Shown: piece after piece, positions 9,417 to 18,216 of the stretch | How positions within the stretch are numbered: position 1 is the first letter of the stretch | Layout of the letters: each line of letters begins with the position of its first letter | NCBI GenBank assembly: GCA_965116695.1 | Contig: OZ220706.1 | Coordinates: forward strand, 2,418,001 to 2,482,000 | Direction of reading: 5' to 3' | Source: JAJDTT01 sp965116695 | Lineage (GTDB): Bacteria; Acidobacteriota; UBA6911; RPQK01; JAJDTT01 | DNA length: 64,000 nt | The notes under the pieces: model-generated | Told to the model about the DNA's origin: nothing | The model's input: the letters and a program-made list of their open reading frames with translations, nothing else | Databases searched by the model: none | Program-made: the position numbers and the translations under genes

Positions 9417-11045
9417 TCATTGAATCTTGAATCGATCGCGGGTTACGGACGATTCTCCGGAAATGCCGTCACGTACGGCCACTCGCAACGAATAGTCCCC
9501 AAGCGGCAGTCCCTCCAAGTCAAGATTTTGAACGAAGACCGCACGTTCCGGTGAGAAATAGGCAAGATTCCGGCCGGCAATGCCGGAGACGGTTTTGACG
9601 ACTTTCCCTTTCCTGCTGATTTCGTAGACGATCTCAGGGTCCGGTCTGGCCAGGGCTTGGTCCACCTGCAGGTTGTACACCTGAAGATAAACCGGCAGTG
9701 AATCGTCAGGGACAAACGTACGGCTGACACTGGGGATCACTTTCAGGTCGCCGAGCACGAACATCTGGATCGTATCCGGCACCGCGGCAAGCTTCTGAAT
9801 CGACTGGGCCAGAATCATAGAGGCGGCAAGTTGTTCCTCGTCATATTTGGGCGCCGGTATGCGAGTCTCCGTTGAACCCATCCTTTCACCGTGCAAGTCT
9901 TCAAGGATCAGAGTCAGCTTGTAGAGACCGGCCGGGACCGCGATCTGATTCTGATAAACGGACCGTTCCGTCAAGCTGGTTTGGAATTCTTCGGCTTCAT
10001 AGTCGATTGCCAGTTCCTGCTCAAACTCGCTCAGCATTCGGCCGCCCACATTCAGCACGCGTCCATAGAGCCTGAGGTTGCCCTGGCGGATGCCGGATTT
10101 CTCTTGAAATGTCAGATCCTGATTGCTCACCTCCACGGTAATGGCGATCAGCACCCTTTCATCGTCCAGTTTGATCGCGTTGCTGGTGAGGTCAAAGGGC
10201 AGGCTGTGATACAAGACCCTGCTGTCGACCAGCTTCTGGAGGTCCTTGTACCGAATATCGGGAGCCTTCTGAATATCGAAGTAGCGCGCCATGCGGGCGA
10301 AAGGACGATCTTTTGCGCGCATGCCCGTGATCCCCTGAATAAACGGGTTATGGGCATTGGATGGAGTGAAATAAGGGCGTTCGGACTTGTCCATCATCCC
10401 GAGTTGTTCTGCCAGCGTCAATCCGCCTTCGCTGTGGAGGAGCGCGTCTTTCTCCTCCATACCCATCGCCAGGCGGTACTCTCCGGTACCTGACTGGTCG
10501 ACGAATTCCAACTCGATATCGGACCCCATCCCCGGAATGTGGCGATAAAGCCAGCGCTCGAAGGGATAGGTCGTCGTCGTCCCTCCCCCCTCGTAGATCA
10601 GCCTTTCATAGCGGCCACCCGAGGGACGCATTTCGCGGTCATCGGGCGGGCCCCAAAGAATGTACGTCCGGCCGCGATCTGTTCTCCACCCCGCCTTGGC
10701 GCTGAAGAAATGGTCGTTGGCGTAGGCAATACGACGGTAATGTTCTTCCTTGAATTCGTTGACGGCCGTTCTCAGGTCCGGGTCGCGGCGGCGCCAGAAC
10801 TGCTCGATGAACTGTTCCTTCTCGTCCATCGTGCCCAAGCCGTCGAACACGCCCCGCTCCTCATCGGTGATGATGTAGACGACGTCCTCCTTGAGCCATT
10901 TCTTGTAGTAGTCCTCCTGCTCTTCCTGGAGAACGGCCCTGTCGTCCCGCTTCTTCTCTTTGGCCTGGACCGGGAGCAGAACCAGAAACAAGGAAAGCAG
11001 AACGAACCTGCCACTCACGGGAGAACCTGCGAAGGCTCGTGACAT
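9417..11045 (-). CDS. GWxTD domain-containing exported protein
   Basis: This 542-residue protein has a signal peptide (FVLLSLFLVLLPVQA) and a GWxTD-type N-terminal domain. The diagnostic block runs from YYKKWLKEDVVYIITDEERG through QFIEQFWRRRDPDLRTAVNE to YRRIAYANDHF, followed by GRTYILWGPPDD. The family is found mostly in Acidobacteriota and Bacteroidota-like genomes and has no established biochemical role. The C-terminal half is beta-rich and Ig-like (YELSRKGKVVK-like and YSLRVAVRDGISGE segments). ATG 11045 was chosen because GAGG lies 5-6 nt upstream; GTG 11051 is an alternative. It is divergent from the TPR/CRTAC1 pair across a 162-bp gap. Confidence 0.88.
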   Translation of the reverse strand: MSRAFAGSPVSGRFVLLSLFLVLLPVQAKEKKRDDRAVLQEEQEDYYKKWLKEDVVYIITDEERGVFDGLGTMDEKEQFIEQFWRRRDPDLRTAVNEFKEEHYRRIAYANDHFFSAKAGWRTDRGRTYILWGPPDDREMRPSGGRYERLIYEGGGTTTTYPFERWLYRHIPGMGSDIELEFVDQSGTGEYRLAMGMEEKDALLHSEGGLTLAEQLGMMDKSERPYFTPSNAHNPFIQGITGMRAKDRPFARMARYFDIQKAPDIRYKDLQKLVDSRVLYHSLPFDLTSNAIKLDDERVLIAITVEVSNQDLTFQEKSGIRQGNLRLYGRVLNVGGRMLSEFEQELAIDYEAEEFQTSLTERSVYQNQIAVPAGLYKLTLILEDLHGERMGSTETRIPAPKYDEEQLAASMILAQSIQKLAAVPDTIQMFVLGDLKVIPSVSRTFVPDDSLPVYLQVYNLQVDQALARPDPEIVYEISRKGKVVKTVSGIAGRNLAYFSPERAVFVQNLDLEGLPLGDYSLRVAVRDGISGESSVTRDRFKIQ

Positions 11046-11207
11046 GGGCACCTCGGAGAAGCTGACCCCGACCGACGACGGATTGGATCCATTATACCCT
11101 CTGCTCCGTTCGGCACAACAAACACGGCCGGCCCGGTCCGAAAAGGGGAGAGTCCGGTGCGCGCCTCATCTTGAGCCCCTTTTCGGCAAACGGGTATCAT
11201 CGGGACC

Positions 11208-12617
11208 ATGCTGCCGCTTTGGACCTTGAGCTTGGCATTCATTGCGGCCGCGACCCCGGAATCGCCTCCACCGCCCCAGTTGGCCGAACGGTTGCTGGCG
11301 GCTTTCGAACCCCGTGACCGTCAACTGCTGCTTGAAACCTACCGGGAAGCTCTGGCCAACCCGGCGGACAGCGAAATCAATGGCCGGCTGGCAATGCTTC
11401 TGCACGGTTTCGGACAATATGAACTCGCCTCCACGTTTTACCGGCGAGTCGGGTCCATCGAACCGTCCAATTTTCGCTGGCCGTACTATCTGGGTGTCGC
11501 GATGACCGCGATCGGCCGGGAGGCGGAAGCGATTCCCGCTCTGCGGCGAGCCGTCGAATTGGCCCCGGACTATCTACCGGCGCAACTGAGACTCGGCAAA
11601 CTGCTTCGGACGGTGGGCGACTGGGATGAGAGCGGAAAGATTTATCGCGAGGTGGTTCGGCAACATCCCGATTCCGCCCGCGCCCATTACGGACTCGGCC
11701 GGGTCCGTTTTGCTCGAGGCGAGACTCAGGCCGCCTTGAAGAGCTACCGGACCGCTTCCCGGTTGGCGCCCGATTTCGGGGCCGCCCACTACGGGCTCGG
11801 GACCGTGTACCGCAGCCTGGGAGAAGAAGAGAAGGCTCGCCGGCATCTACTCCTTTTTCAACGGACTCACGGGGATCCGCCTCCCCTGGCGGACCCTCTG
11901 TTGGATTCGCTCCGCCGGCTTCAATCCAAGGCGGAATACCACTACCTGCGAGGACTGGGATTTCAGCGGAAAGCGCAAATCTCGGAAGCGCTTGGCGAGT
12001 TTGAGCGGGCCCTGAAAGAAGACCCCCGGCACGCCGGGGCGCACGCCAACCTGTTCTTCAGCTTTCTCACCCTGGGAGACCTGGTCAAAGCGGAAGAACA
12101 TTATCAGGCAGCGCACGAACTCGATCCCCGGCTTCACGAAATCCACCACAATCTGGGTATTCTACGCACGCTTCAGAAACGCGATCGGGAAGCTGAAGCA
12201 GCGTTCCGGAAAGCTCTGGAACTCGATCCTTACCGGGCCGAGTCGCATTTCCTTCTGGGCGCCAATCTGGCAAACGGCGGTCAGTCGAGAGAGGCGGAAG
12301 AACGCTTCCGCCTGGCCATCGAGAATCGGTCGCAATTCATGGATGCCCATTTTCAGTTGGGGTTGCTGCTTCAACAGCAAGGGAGGGATGCGGAAGCGGT
12401 CGGCCACTTCCTGAAGACCCTGGCGGTAGAAGATGAGGGAACCCCGGTGCGCCATTACGTGCTGGCCCACAGCTACGCCCGTCTGGGCAAGATTGACAAA
12501 GCCGTCGACGCTGCCGCAAAGGCCCGGGAAAAGGCACTTTCCGCGGGGCAGCGTGAACTGGCCGCCGATGTCGGGAAGTTCCTGCGGAGGTTGGGGCAGG
12601 CAGGCAAACGGCCATGA
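11208..12617 (+). CDS. Exported TPR protein upstream of CRTAC1 protein
   Basis: The 469-residue protein has a short N-terminal signal (LPLWTLSLAFIAAATPES) and TPR units through nearly its full length. Clear repeats are AIPALRRAVELAPDYLPAQL, ALKSYRTASRLAPDFGAAHY, ALGEFERALKEDPRHAGAHA and AEAAFRKALELDPYRAESHF. Its stop overlaps the start of the CRTAC1 gene by 4 nt (ATGA at 12614), so translation is probably coupled. TPR plus FG-GAP/ASPIC pairs recur in Acidobacteriota. A scaffold or carrier for the partner is a reasonable inference, but the biochemical role is unknown. Confidence 0.85.
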   Translation: MLPLWTLSLAFIAAATPESPPPPQLAERLLAAFEPRDRQLLLETYREALANPADSEINGRLAMLLHGFGQYELASTFYRRVGSIEPSNFRWPYYLGVAMTAIGREAEAIPALRRAVELAPDYLPAQLRLGKLLRTVGDWDESGKIYREVVRQHPDSARAHYGLGRVRFARGETQAALKSYRTASRLAPDFGAAHYGLGTVYRSLGEEEKARRHLLLFQRTHGDPPPLADPLLDSLRRLQSKAEYHYLRGLGFQRKAQISEALGEFERALKEDPRHAGAHANLFFSFLTLGDLVKAEEHYQAAHELDPRLHEIHHNLGILRTLQKRDREAEAAFRKALELDPYRAESHFLLGANLANGGQSREAEERFRLAIENRSQFMDAHFQLGLLLQQQGRDAEAVGHFLKTLAVEDEGTPVRHYVLAHSYARLGKIDKAVDAAAKAREKALSAGQRELAADVGKFLRRLGQAGKRP

Positions 12618-14371
12618 GAGAGGCGGCTGTCTTTCCGGCCCGGCGGTCCTGCCGACGGCCCGCCTGCCGTCTGCTGGCCGGACTCCTTTGGGGAGCCTCG
12701 GCCTGGCCGGCTCTTGTGGCGCAGGACCCATCGATTCCAACTCCGCTTTTCTCGGAAGCGGCTTCCCGCGTGGGGCTGGATTTCAAGCACTTCAACGGGG
12801 CCGGCGGCGAGTTTTACCTGCCCGAAATCGTGGGCTCGGGAGCCGCCCTGTTGGACTACGACGGCGACGGCGACCTGGACGTCTACCTGGTGCAAGGCGC
12901 AATGCTGGAACCGGGAAAGAGTCCCTCCCAGTCCTGGTTTCCTCCAGATTCTGGGTGGAAACCGGGGCACCGGTTGTATCGAAACGAACTAATCCCAGGG
13001 GGAAGCCTCAAGTTTACGGAGGTCAGCGAGGAAACCGGGGTCGGCTCGGTCAGCTACGGGATGGGGGCCGCGGTTGGAGACTACGACAACGACGGAGACC
13101 TCGACCTCTACCTCACCAACTACGGACCCAATCTCTTGTATCGCAACAACGGAGACGCGACCTTCACCCCCATGGAAGAAATGGGAGCCCAGGACTCCCG
13201 CTGGACCACCAGCGCCGCCTTCCTGGACTATGATCGCGACGGCGACCTTGATCTGTTCCTGACAAACTACGTTGGGTTCACCGTCACGGGAAACCAAGTT
13301 TGCAGGACCGCGGGCGCCAGGGATTACTGCTTGCCCACCGTCTATTCCCCATTACCCGACCGGTTCTTTCGCAACGAGGGCGGGCGCCGATTTGTCGACG
13401 TGACGGAGCAGGCGGGTCTGGCGGCCGCTTTCGGCAATGGATTAGGCGTCGTTTGCGCGGATTTCAATGTGGACGGTTGGACGGACATCTACGTCGCCAA
13501 TGACAAGACTCCCAATCAGCTCTGGCTCAACCGGCGAAACGGAAGCTTCCAAGAAGCGGGATTGTTCTCAGGGACGGCGTTCAACGCCGACGGCAATGCG
13601 GAAGCCAGCATGGGGGTCACGGCCGCCGATTTCAACAATGACGGCAGCGAAGACCTCTTCATGACCCACCTGGCGGAAGAGACCCACACCCTCTACCTGA
13701 ACGACGGCGCCGGCGGTTTTTCCGACCAGACCAGCCGTTTCGGATTGACCCGGGTTCACAACTACACCGGTTTCGGCACCCGGTGGTTCGACTACGACAA
13801 TGACGGGAACCTGGACCTGTTCATGGCCAACGGCGCGGTGCGGATGACGCGGCTGGCCGAACCGGCCGACTATGCCTACGATCAGATCAACCAACTGTTC
13901 CACAACGAGGGAGACGCGAACTATCGGGAAACGACGGCCGAGGCGGGAGCGGCCCTGCAACTGTCGGAAGTGAGCCGGGGAGCGGCCTTCGGCGACATCG
14001 ACAACGACGGAGACGTGGACATTCTGGTCACCAACAACAACGGACCGGTCCGGTTGCTGCTGAACGGGACCGGGTCGCGGCATCACTGGCTGCAGGTTCA
14101 ACTGCAGGGGGTGCAAAGCAACCGCTACGGGGTCGGAGCCCGGGTGGGAGTGCAGCGGGAGGGCAAGAAAACGTTATGGCGCCGCGCGCATACCGACGGC
14201 AGCTATATGAACGCCAACGACCATCGGGTGCACTTCGGCTTGGGCGGGAACAAGGAGGTCGAGGCAGTCGTCGTCCACTGGCCCGGCGGCGGCAGCGAGA
14301 GCTGGCAAGGGGTGGAAGCCGACCGGCTCGTCACCCTGCAGGAAGGTTCCGGAAAACCGTGGAAGCCGTAG
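12614..14371 (+). CDS. CRTAC1-family protein: FG-GAP/VCBS repeats plus ASPIC/UnbV domain
   Basis: This 585-residue secreted protein carries a signal segment (residues 18-36) and seven calcium-binding FG-GAP/VCBS loops: DYDGDGDLDVYLV at 81, DYDNDGDLDLYLTN, DYDRDGDLDLFLTN, DFNVDGWTDIYVAN, DFNNDGSEDLFM, DYDNDGNLDLFMAN and DIDNDGDVDILVTN. Each fits the Asp-x-Asp-x-Asp pattern of a beta-propeller blade. A C-terminal ASPIC/UnbV domain (about 490-575; NRYGVGARVGVQ, SYMNANDHRVHFGLG, VVVHWPGG) completes the family architecture. It is co-translated with the TPR protein through a 4-nt overlap. The family is widespread in Acidobacteriota and Planctomycetota; its molecular function is not established, though adhesion or ligand binding is usually inferred. 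Confidence 0.93.
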   Translation: MREAAVFPARRSCRRPACRLLAGLLWGASAWPALVAQDPSIPTPLFSEAASRVGLDFKHFNGAGGEFYLPEIVGSGAALLDYDGDGDLDVYLVQGAMLEPGKSPSQSWFPPDSGWKPGHRLYRNELIPGGSLKFTEVSEETGVGSVSYGMGAAVGDYDNDGDLDLYLTNYGPNLLYRNNGDATFTPMEEMGAQDSRWTTSAAFLDYDRDGDLDLFLTNYVGFTVTGNQVCRTAGARDYCLPTVYSPLPDRFFRNEGGRRFVDVTEQAGLAAAFGNGLGVVCADFNVDGWTDIYVANDKTPNQLWLNRRNGSFQEAGLFSGTAFNADGNAEASMGVTAADFNNDGSEDLFMTHLAEETHTLYLNDGAGGFSDQTSRFGLTRVHNYTGFGTRWFDYDNDGNLDLFMANGAVRMTRLAEPADYAYDQINQLFHNEGDANYRETTAEAGAALQLSEVSRGAAFGDIDNDGDVDILVTNNNGPVRLLLNGTGSRHHWLQVQLQGVQSNRYGVGARVGVQREGKKTLWRRAHTDGSYMNANDHRVHFGLGGNKEVEAVVVHWPGGGSESWQGVEADRLVTLQEGSGKPWKP

Positions 14372-14511
14372 AAGGCCATGTTCCCCAAGAATATGGCGTT
14401 GGAGCCCCCGGTCATCTTTCAAAAACCTGGCAACAGGGAGAAACTAATGGTGAGAAAAGGAGTTCCCGTCCGGAGATCCGAAAACGCCATTGACGCTCGA
14501 AGGAGGTTCTC

Positions 14512-15270
14512 ATGGCAGGCAGTCTCAACAACCGAATTGCTTTGGTAACGGGTGGAGCTTCGGGAATTGGCCGAGCCACCTGCCTGCTGCTTGCCCGGGA
14601 AGGCGCCAAAGTGGTCGTGGCGGATGTCCAGCAGGACAAAGCGAACGAAACCGTCCGGTCGGTCAAAGCTGCCGGTGGAGAGGCCATGTCCGTTGCTTGC
14701 GACGTGTCGAACACCGGCGAAGTCGAGGCGCTGGTCCAAGCCTGCGTGAGCCGTTACGGCCGGCTGGATTGCGGGATCAACGTCGCCGGCATTCTGGGAG
14801 AAATGGGCAAGATCCATGAGTGTACCGAGGAGAACTACGATCGTGTGATGGCAACCAACACCAAGGGCATCTGGCTGTGCATGAAATATGAAATCATCCA
14901 GATGCTCGCACAGGGGTCGGGAGTGATCGTGAACATCGCCTCTGTCGCCGGTGCGGCGGGAACCCCCGACTTGCCCGTTTACGGAGCGTCCAAGGTGGCT
15001 GTCACCATGCTGACGCGGGCGGCCGCGGTGGACCTGGTTGCCAGGAATATCCGTGTGAACGCCATTAATCCCGGATTCGTCCAGACTGAGATGGTCGACC
15101 AGCAGGAAGTGGACTATCCCGACAAGGTCAAGGAATATCGAGACTCTCTAAGAATCGGCCGCATGGGACGGCCCGAGGAAATCGCCGAGGCGGTCGTCTG
15201 GTTGTGTTCGGACAAAGCCTCTTTCGTCGCCGGCCAGGTGATGAACGTCGACGGAGCGGCTCTGGCCTAG
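14512..15270 (+). CDS. SDR-family NAD(P)-dependent oxidoreductase
   Basis: This 252-residue classical short-chain dehydrogenase has cofactor motif TGGASGIG (13-20), a variant NVAG (90-93, instead of NNAG), and the catalytic tetrad Asn116, Ser144, Tyr157 and Lys161 (VYGASK). The C-terminus (AGQVMNVDGA) closes the Rossmann fold in the usual way. Asp38 after the second strand (VVVADVQ) suggests NAD rather than NADP preference. A strong AAGGAGG is 5 nt before ATG 14512. It converges on the LLM gene, and the two stop codons overlap in a CTAG at 15267-15270. The substrate is unknown. Confidence 0.92.
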   Translation: MAGSLNNRIALVTGGASGIGRATCLLLAREGAKVVVADVQQDKANETVRSVKAAGGEAMSVACDVSNTGEVEALVQACVSRYGRLDCGINVAGILGEMGKIHECTEENYDRVMATNTKGIWLCMKYEIIQMLAQGSGVIVNIASVAGAAGTPDLPVYGASKVAVTMLTRAAAVDLVARNIRVNAINPGFVQTEMVDQQEVDYPDKVKEYRDSLRIGRMGRPEEIAEAVVWLCSDKASFVAGQVMNVDGAALA

Positions 15271-16382
15271 GAAACGGCCTTGTTCAAGGCGGGCATCAGC
15301 TCCTTCGCGAACAGTTCCAGGTTGCGGATCCAACTCGGCTTGTCGTCCCAGTCGAAGCCCATCAGGACGAGGGTGCCGAAGGGACCGCACTCTTCCATGA
15401 GCTCCAATAGCCGCCGGAGCACCTCGTCGACGTCGCCGGCGATGATCTGCTCCTTGAGCCAGAAATCCATGTTGCAGTCGGCGTCCGGCATGTCGAGGTC
15501 CCGCTTCAGGATGCCCCGGTGCCCCAGCGCATTGTCCATCAGGGAGGCGATGTACTCGTAGTTCCCGCCTACCGAGTTGTTGCGGGCGAGCCTGACCGCC
15601 TCCTCGGTCGTGTCGGCCAGGAAAATGGCGCGGCAGACCTTCCAGCTTCCGGGATCGGCTTCGCGGCCCGCTTCGGCGGCGGCGCGGGCGTAGGTGGCCC
15701 AGTTGTCCGCCAGGACGTTTCCGGTGGCCAGGGCGGCCGAGAAGGGAGCGTACCCGCGCTGGCCGGCCAGGGTGAGAGTGCCCGAGTTGCGGCTGATGCC
15801 CGGCATGGCGATGGGGGGATGCGGCTGCTGCAGGGGCTTGAAAATGAATCCGATCCCCGTCGCTTCATCGACGTTCTCTTCCAGCGAGAACTGCCAGAAT
15901 TTTCCATCGTGGTGGTAGGGCGGGTCCGACGCCCACAAGTCGAGGATGACGTCCAGCGCTTCCCTGGTCATGGCGCCGCCATCTTTCGGATGGTAGCCGT
16001 AGAGCTCCATGTCGGTGCTGACGCTGTTGGGCGCGAAGCAGAGGTTGAGCCTTCCTTTTGAAAGATGATCCAGAAACCCGAGCCGCGTGGCCACATACGC
16101 CGGATGGTGCAGATTGAGGCACACGGGCGCGGCTCCCAATCGAATCCGCTCCGTCTCCCCGAGCACCCGTCCGATGAACACTTCGGGGACCACGATGGGC
16201 TCGAACCTCATGGTGTGGTGCTCGCCGATCCAGAACTCGTCGAAGCCCAGCTCCTCCGCCCGGATCACCAGTTCGACGTCCTCGTCGAAGCACTGGGCCA
16301 GCGGCTTGCCGGAAGGATGGTAGGGCATGATGAACATGCCGTAGTTGATGGGTCGTGGGGCGGCGTTGGTGTCACCAGTCAT
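15267..16382 (-). CDS. LLM-class flavin-dependent oxidoreductase
   Basis: The 371-residue protein is a bacterial luciferase-like monooxygenase TIM barrel. It shows MFIMPYHPSGKPLAQ, an ELGFDEFWIGEHH helix-strand at about 43-57, LGAAPVCLNLHHPAYVA and the PLQQPHPPIAMPGIS segment typical of limonene/alkane-type FMNH2-dependent monooxygenases. The reaction would insert oxygen using reduced flavin supplied by a separate reductase, which is not visible nearby. AAGGAGA stands 8 nt before ATG 16382. It is transcribed away from the TIM-barrel gene cluster to its right but on the same strand. The substrate is unknown. Confidence 0.9.
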   Translation of the reverse strand: MTGDTNAAPRPINYGMFIMPYHPSGKPLAQCFDEDVELVIRAEELGFDEFWIGEHHTMRFEPIVVPEVFIGRVLGETERIRLGAAPVCLNLHHPAYVATRLGFLDHLSKGRLNLCFAPNSVSTDMELYGYHPKDGGAMTREALDVILDLWASDPPYHHDGKFWQFSLEENVDEATGIGFIFKPLQQPHPPIAMPGISRNSGTLTLAGQRGYAPFSAALATGNVLADNWATYARAAAEAGREADPGSWKVCRAIFLADTTEEAVRLARNNSVGGNYEYIASLMDNALGHRGILKRDLDMPDADCNMDFWLKEQIIAGDVDEVLRRLLELMEECGPFGTLVLMGFDWDDKPSWIRNLELFAKELMPALNKAVS

Positions 16383-16402
16383 GCGCTATGGTCTCCTTAC
16401 GT

Positions 16403-16480
16403 CGGCGGTTGGGAACCACCGCTCCTCGGCGCGTAAAACACGCCGATCCAAACGGCGACTGGAAAGTCGCCGCTCCCGGA
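16403..16480 (-). repeat. Three-unit GGAGCGGCG-type hairpin cluster
   Basis: Three short hairpins lie head to tail between the LLM gene and the stop of the Tat-exported TIM-barrel gene. Stems read ggcggtt/aaccacc, ggcgcgt/acacgcc and ggcgact/agtcgcc, each with a 3-4 nt loop and followed by gctcc or gatcc. On the minus strand each unit begins GGAGCGGCG or GGATCGGCG. The cluster directly abuts the TIM-barrel gene stop at 16481, so it would be in that transcript's 3' end. The same unit type recurs at 54528 and 61263. Confidence 0.75.
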
Positions 16481-18154
16481 TCACACCCGGGTGGGCAGCG
16501 TCCGGTATTCGATGCCCAGTTCCAGGCTGTGGAGGATCATTTCGATGCGGACCTGGGGATTGCGCTTCCTGAGGGTCGCCTCCAGGCGGTTCACCCCCTG
16601 CCGGATCCAGTCTCCGTGCGTCAGATCGTAGGACATGATGTAGTTGCCCTGGTACTCGATAGGCCCCGGACCGACCCGGTTCATGGGAATCTCCAGCCCG
16701 GGATTCTCCGGCAAGGGACGTCCGTTCCAGGTCAGTTCCAGGATGTCCTCCCAGGTCAGACCCACCACGGTCAGGCTCAGCTTGATTTCCTGGAGCATGC
16801 CCCTTCGCCGCGCCATCTCCAGGTCGTCGGCCACCAAAACTTCCACCGTCTTGGTCTTCCCCTCGGCCAGCGCCTCGGGCAACTGGTGCACGAAGGCCTG
16901 GAAGACGTCGCTGCTGCGAGGGTACTTGTTCAGGCAATCGTAACATCCCACCTCGGTGTAGAGCTTGTCCTTGTGCTCCAGCGTCCTGGGGTCGCCCAAC
17001 TCCTGGAACACCACCTCGGCTTCCTTCAGGTTGTGGCCGATATGGTGGTGGAAGTTGAACAGGTAGACCCCGTCGACTCCCTGTCGCCAGGCGTTGGCGG
17101 CTCCGGCCCGGAGCGTCGCGGCAGGCGGCCGCCGGTGGTAGCCCGGGCCCACCTGTTCGGAAGTACAGGCGTAGACCTTGCAGGAAGTCCCTTCCGCCAG
17201 CGCCACGAACTCATCGTAGGGCATGCCCGTGGCCGTATCCCAGTGGACCCCTGGAGAGATGTAGTCGACCAACCCCTCCCGGATCCAGGTCTTCAGCTCC
17301 AGTCCGATCTCATGGCACTTCTCCAGCGTCGCCGGAACCCGGACACCGAATCCCAGGGGCCGGCCCCGATCGGCTCCGATGCGGCTGAGCAGAGCCCGGG
17401 CCTCCCGCAGATACCCGGTCAGGATCGTCCTTCCCTGATCGATGTCGGGGAAATAATGGCCCGGCTCGCGCAGAAGGTCCCACTCGAAACCATCCGCGTC
17501 GTAACGGGTGCACACGTCCTTCACCAGCTCCAACCGGTACGCCCGGACCTCGGGTATGGCGAAGTTGAGACCGACGCATTTCTCGGCGTAGACGCTCTCG
17601 GGACTATGGACCCCCGAACCGCAGTTGTCTCCCAACTCGTATTCCCGATGGGCGACCCGAAAGCGGCTGGGCCATTGAAAGCGGGGACCGTGCAGATCAT
17701 TGAAGCGCATGCCGATCCAGTACTGCAGGCCGGCTTCGTGGGCCGCCTCCAAAGACAACTGCCAGGGATCGATGCCCTGGTCCAGCAGCCCACGGATGCA
17801 AGTCTGCTGTTTCCACTCGCTGACGTGGAGAAAGGTGTCCCGATCGATCCCCTCGGCCTCCCGAACACGGGTGGGAAACAGGGGAACCGCGTCGCCGAAT
17901 CCGAACATGTGGCAGACCACGGCGCCGATCTGGGTTCCGACGAAGCGGCCCACCGCCTCGTAGACGAAGTCCTCAGGCGTCCTGGGCGGGTCCGGAAAGA
18001 AGAGGAAGCTGCCGTCGTTGTTGTAGAACAGCGGAGGCAGAGAGAGGCGCTGGGTCCCGGCCGCGGACGGTCGCGCCGGCGCGACACCGGTCCCCGCCAG
18101 AGTCAGCGCTCCCACGTTCCGTTGAAACTGCCTCCGGCTCAGCTTCTTCGCCAT
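16481..18154 (-). CDS. Tat-exported TIM-barrel (GH10-like) protein, function unknown
   Basis: The 557-residue protein starts with a twin-arginine signal (KLSRRQFQRNVGALTLAGTG). The body resembles a glycoside-hydrolase-like TIM barrel: YNNDGSFLFFPDPP at the start of the mature region, IGAVVCHMFGFGD, YDADGFEWDLLREPGHYF with an acidic pair typical of such barrels, a VDYISPGVHWDTATG strand, and GVDGVYLFNFHHHIGHN near the barrel end. The last 100 residues are a beta-sandwich-like tail. It is a clear paralogue of the lipoprotein at 44775 (shared NNDG start and GIYLFN/GVYLFN strand). GGAGG lies 6-7 nt before ATG 18154. It sits next to a Gfo/Idh/MocA gene, suggesting carbohydrate use. Confidence 0.8.
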   Translation of the reverse strand: MAKKLSRRQFQRNVGALTLAGTGVAPARPSAAGTQRLSLPPLFYNNDGSFLFFPDPPRTPEDFVYEAVGRFVGTQIGAVVCHMFGFGDAVPLFPTRVREAEGIDRDTFLHVSEWKQQTCIRGLLDQGIDPWQLSLEAAHEAGLQYWIGMRFNDLHGPRFQWPSRFRVAHREYELGDNCGSGVHSPESVYAEKCVGLNFAIPEVRAYRLELVKDVCTRYDADGFEWDLLREPGHYFPDIDQGRTILTGYLREARALLSRIGADRGRPLGFGVRVPATLEKCHEIGLELKTWIREGLVDYISPGVHWDTATGMPYDEFVALAEGTSCKVYACTSEQVGPGYHRRPPAATLRAGAANAWRQGVDGVYLFNFHHHIGHNLKEAEVVFQELGDPRTLEHKDKLYTEVGCYDCLNKYPRSSDVFQAFVHQLPEALAEGKTKTVEVLVADDLEMARRRGMLQEIKLSLTVVGLTWEDILELTWNGRPLPENPGLEIPMNRVGPGPIEYQGNYIMSYDLTHGDWIRQGVNRLEATLRKRNPQVRIEMILHSLELGIEYRTLPTRV

Positions 18155-18216
18155 GAAGTTCCTCCCGCGAAGCCCTCCGGCGCGGCCTTCCGGCACTTGA
18201 CCCTGCCAGAATATCC

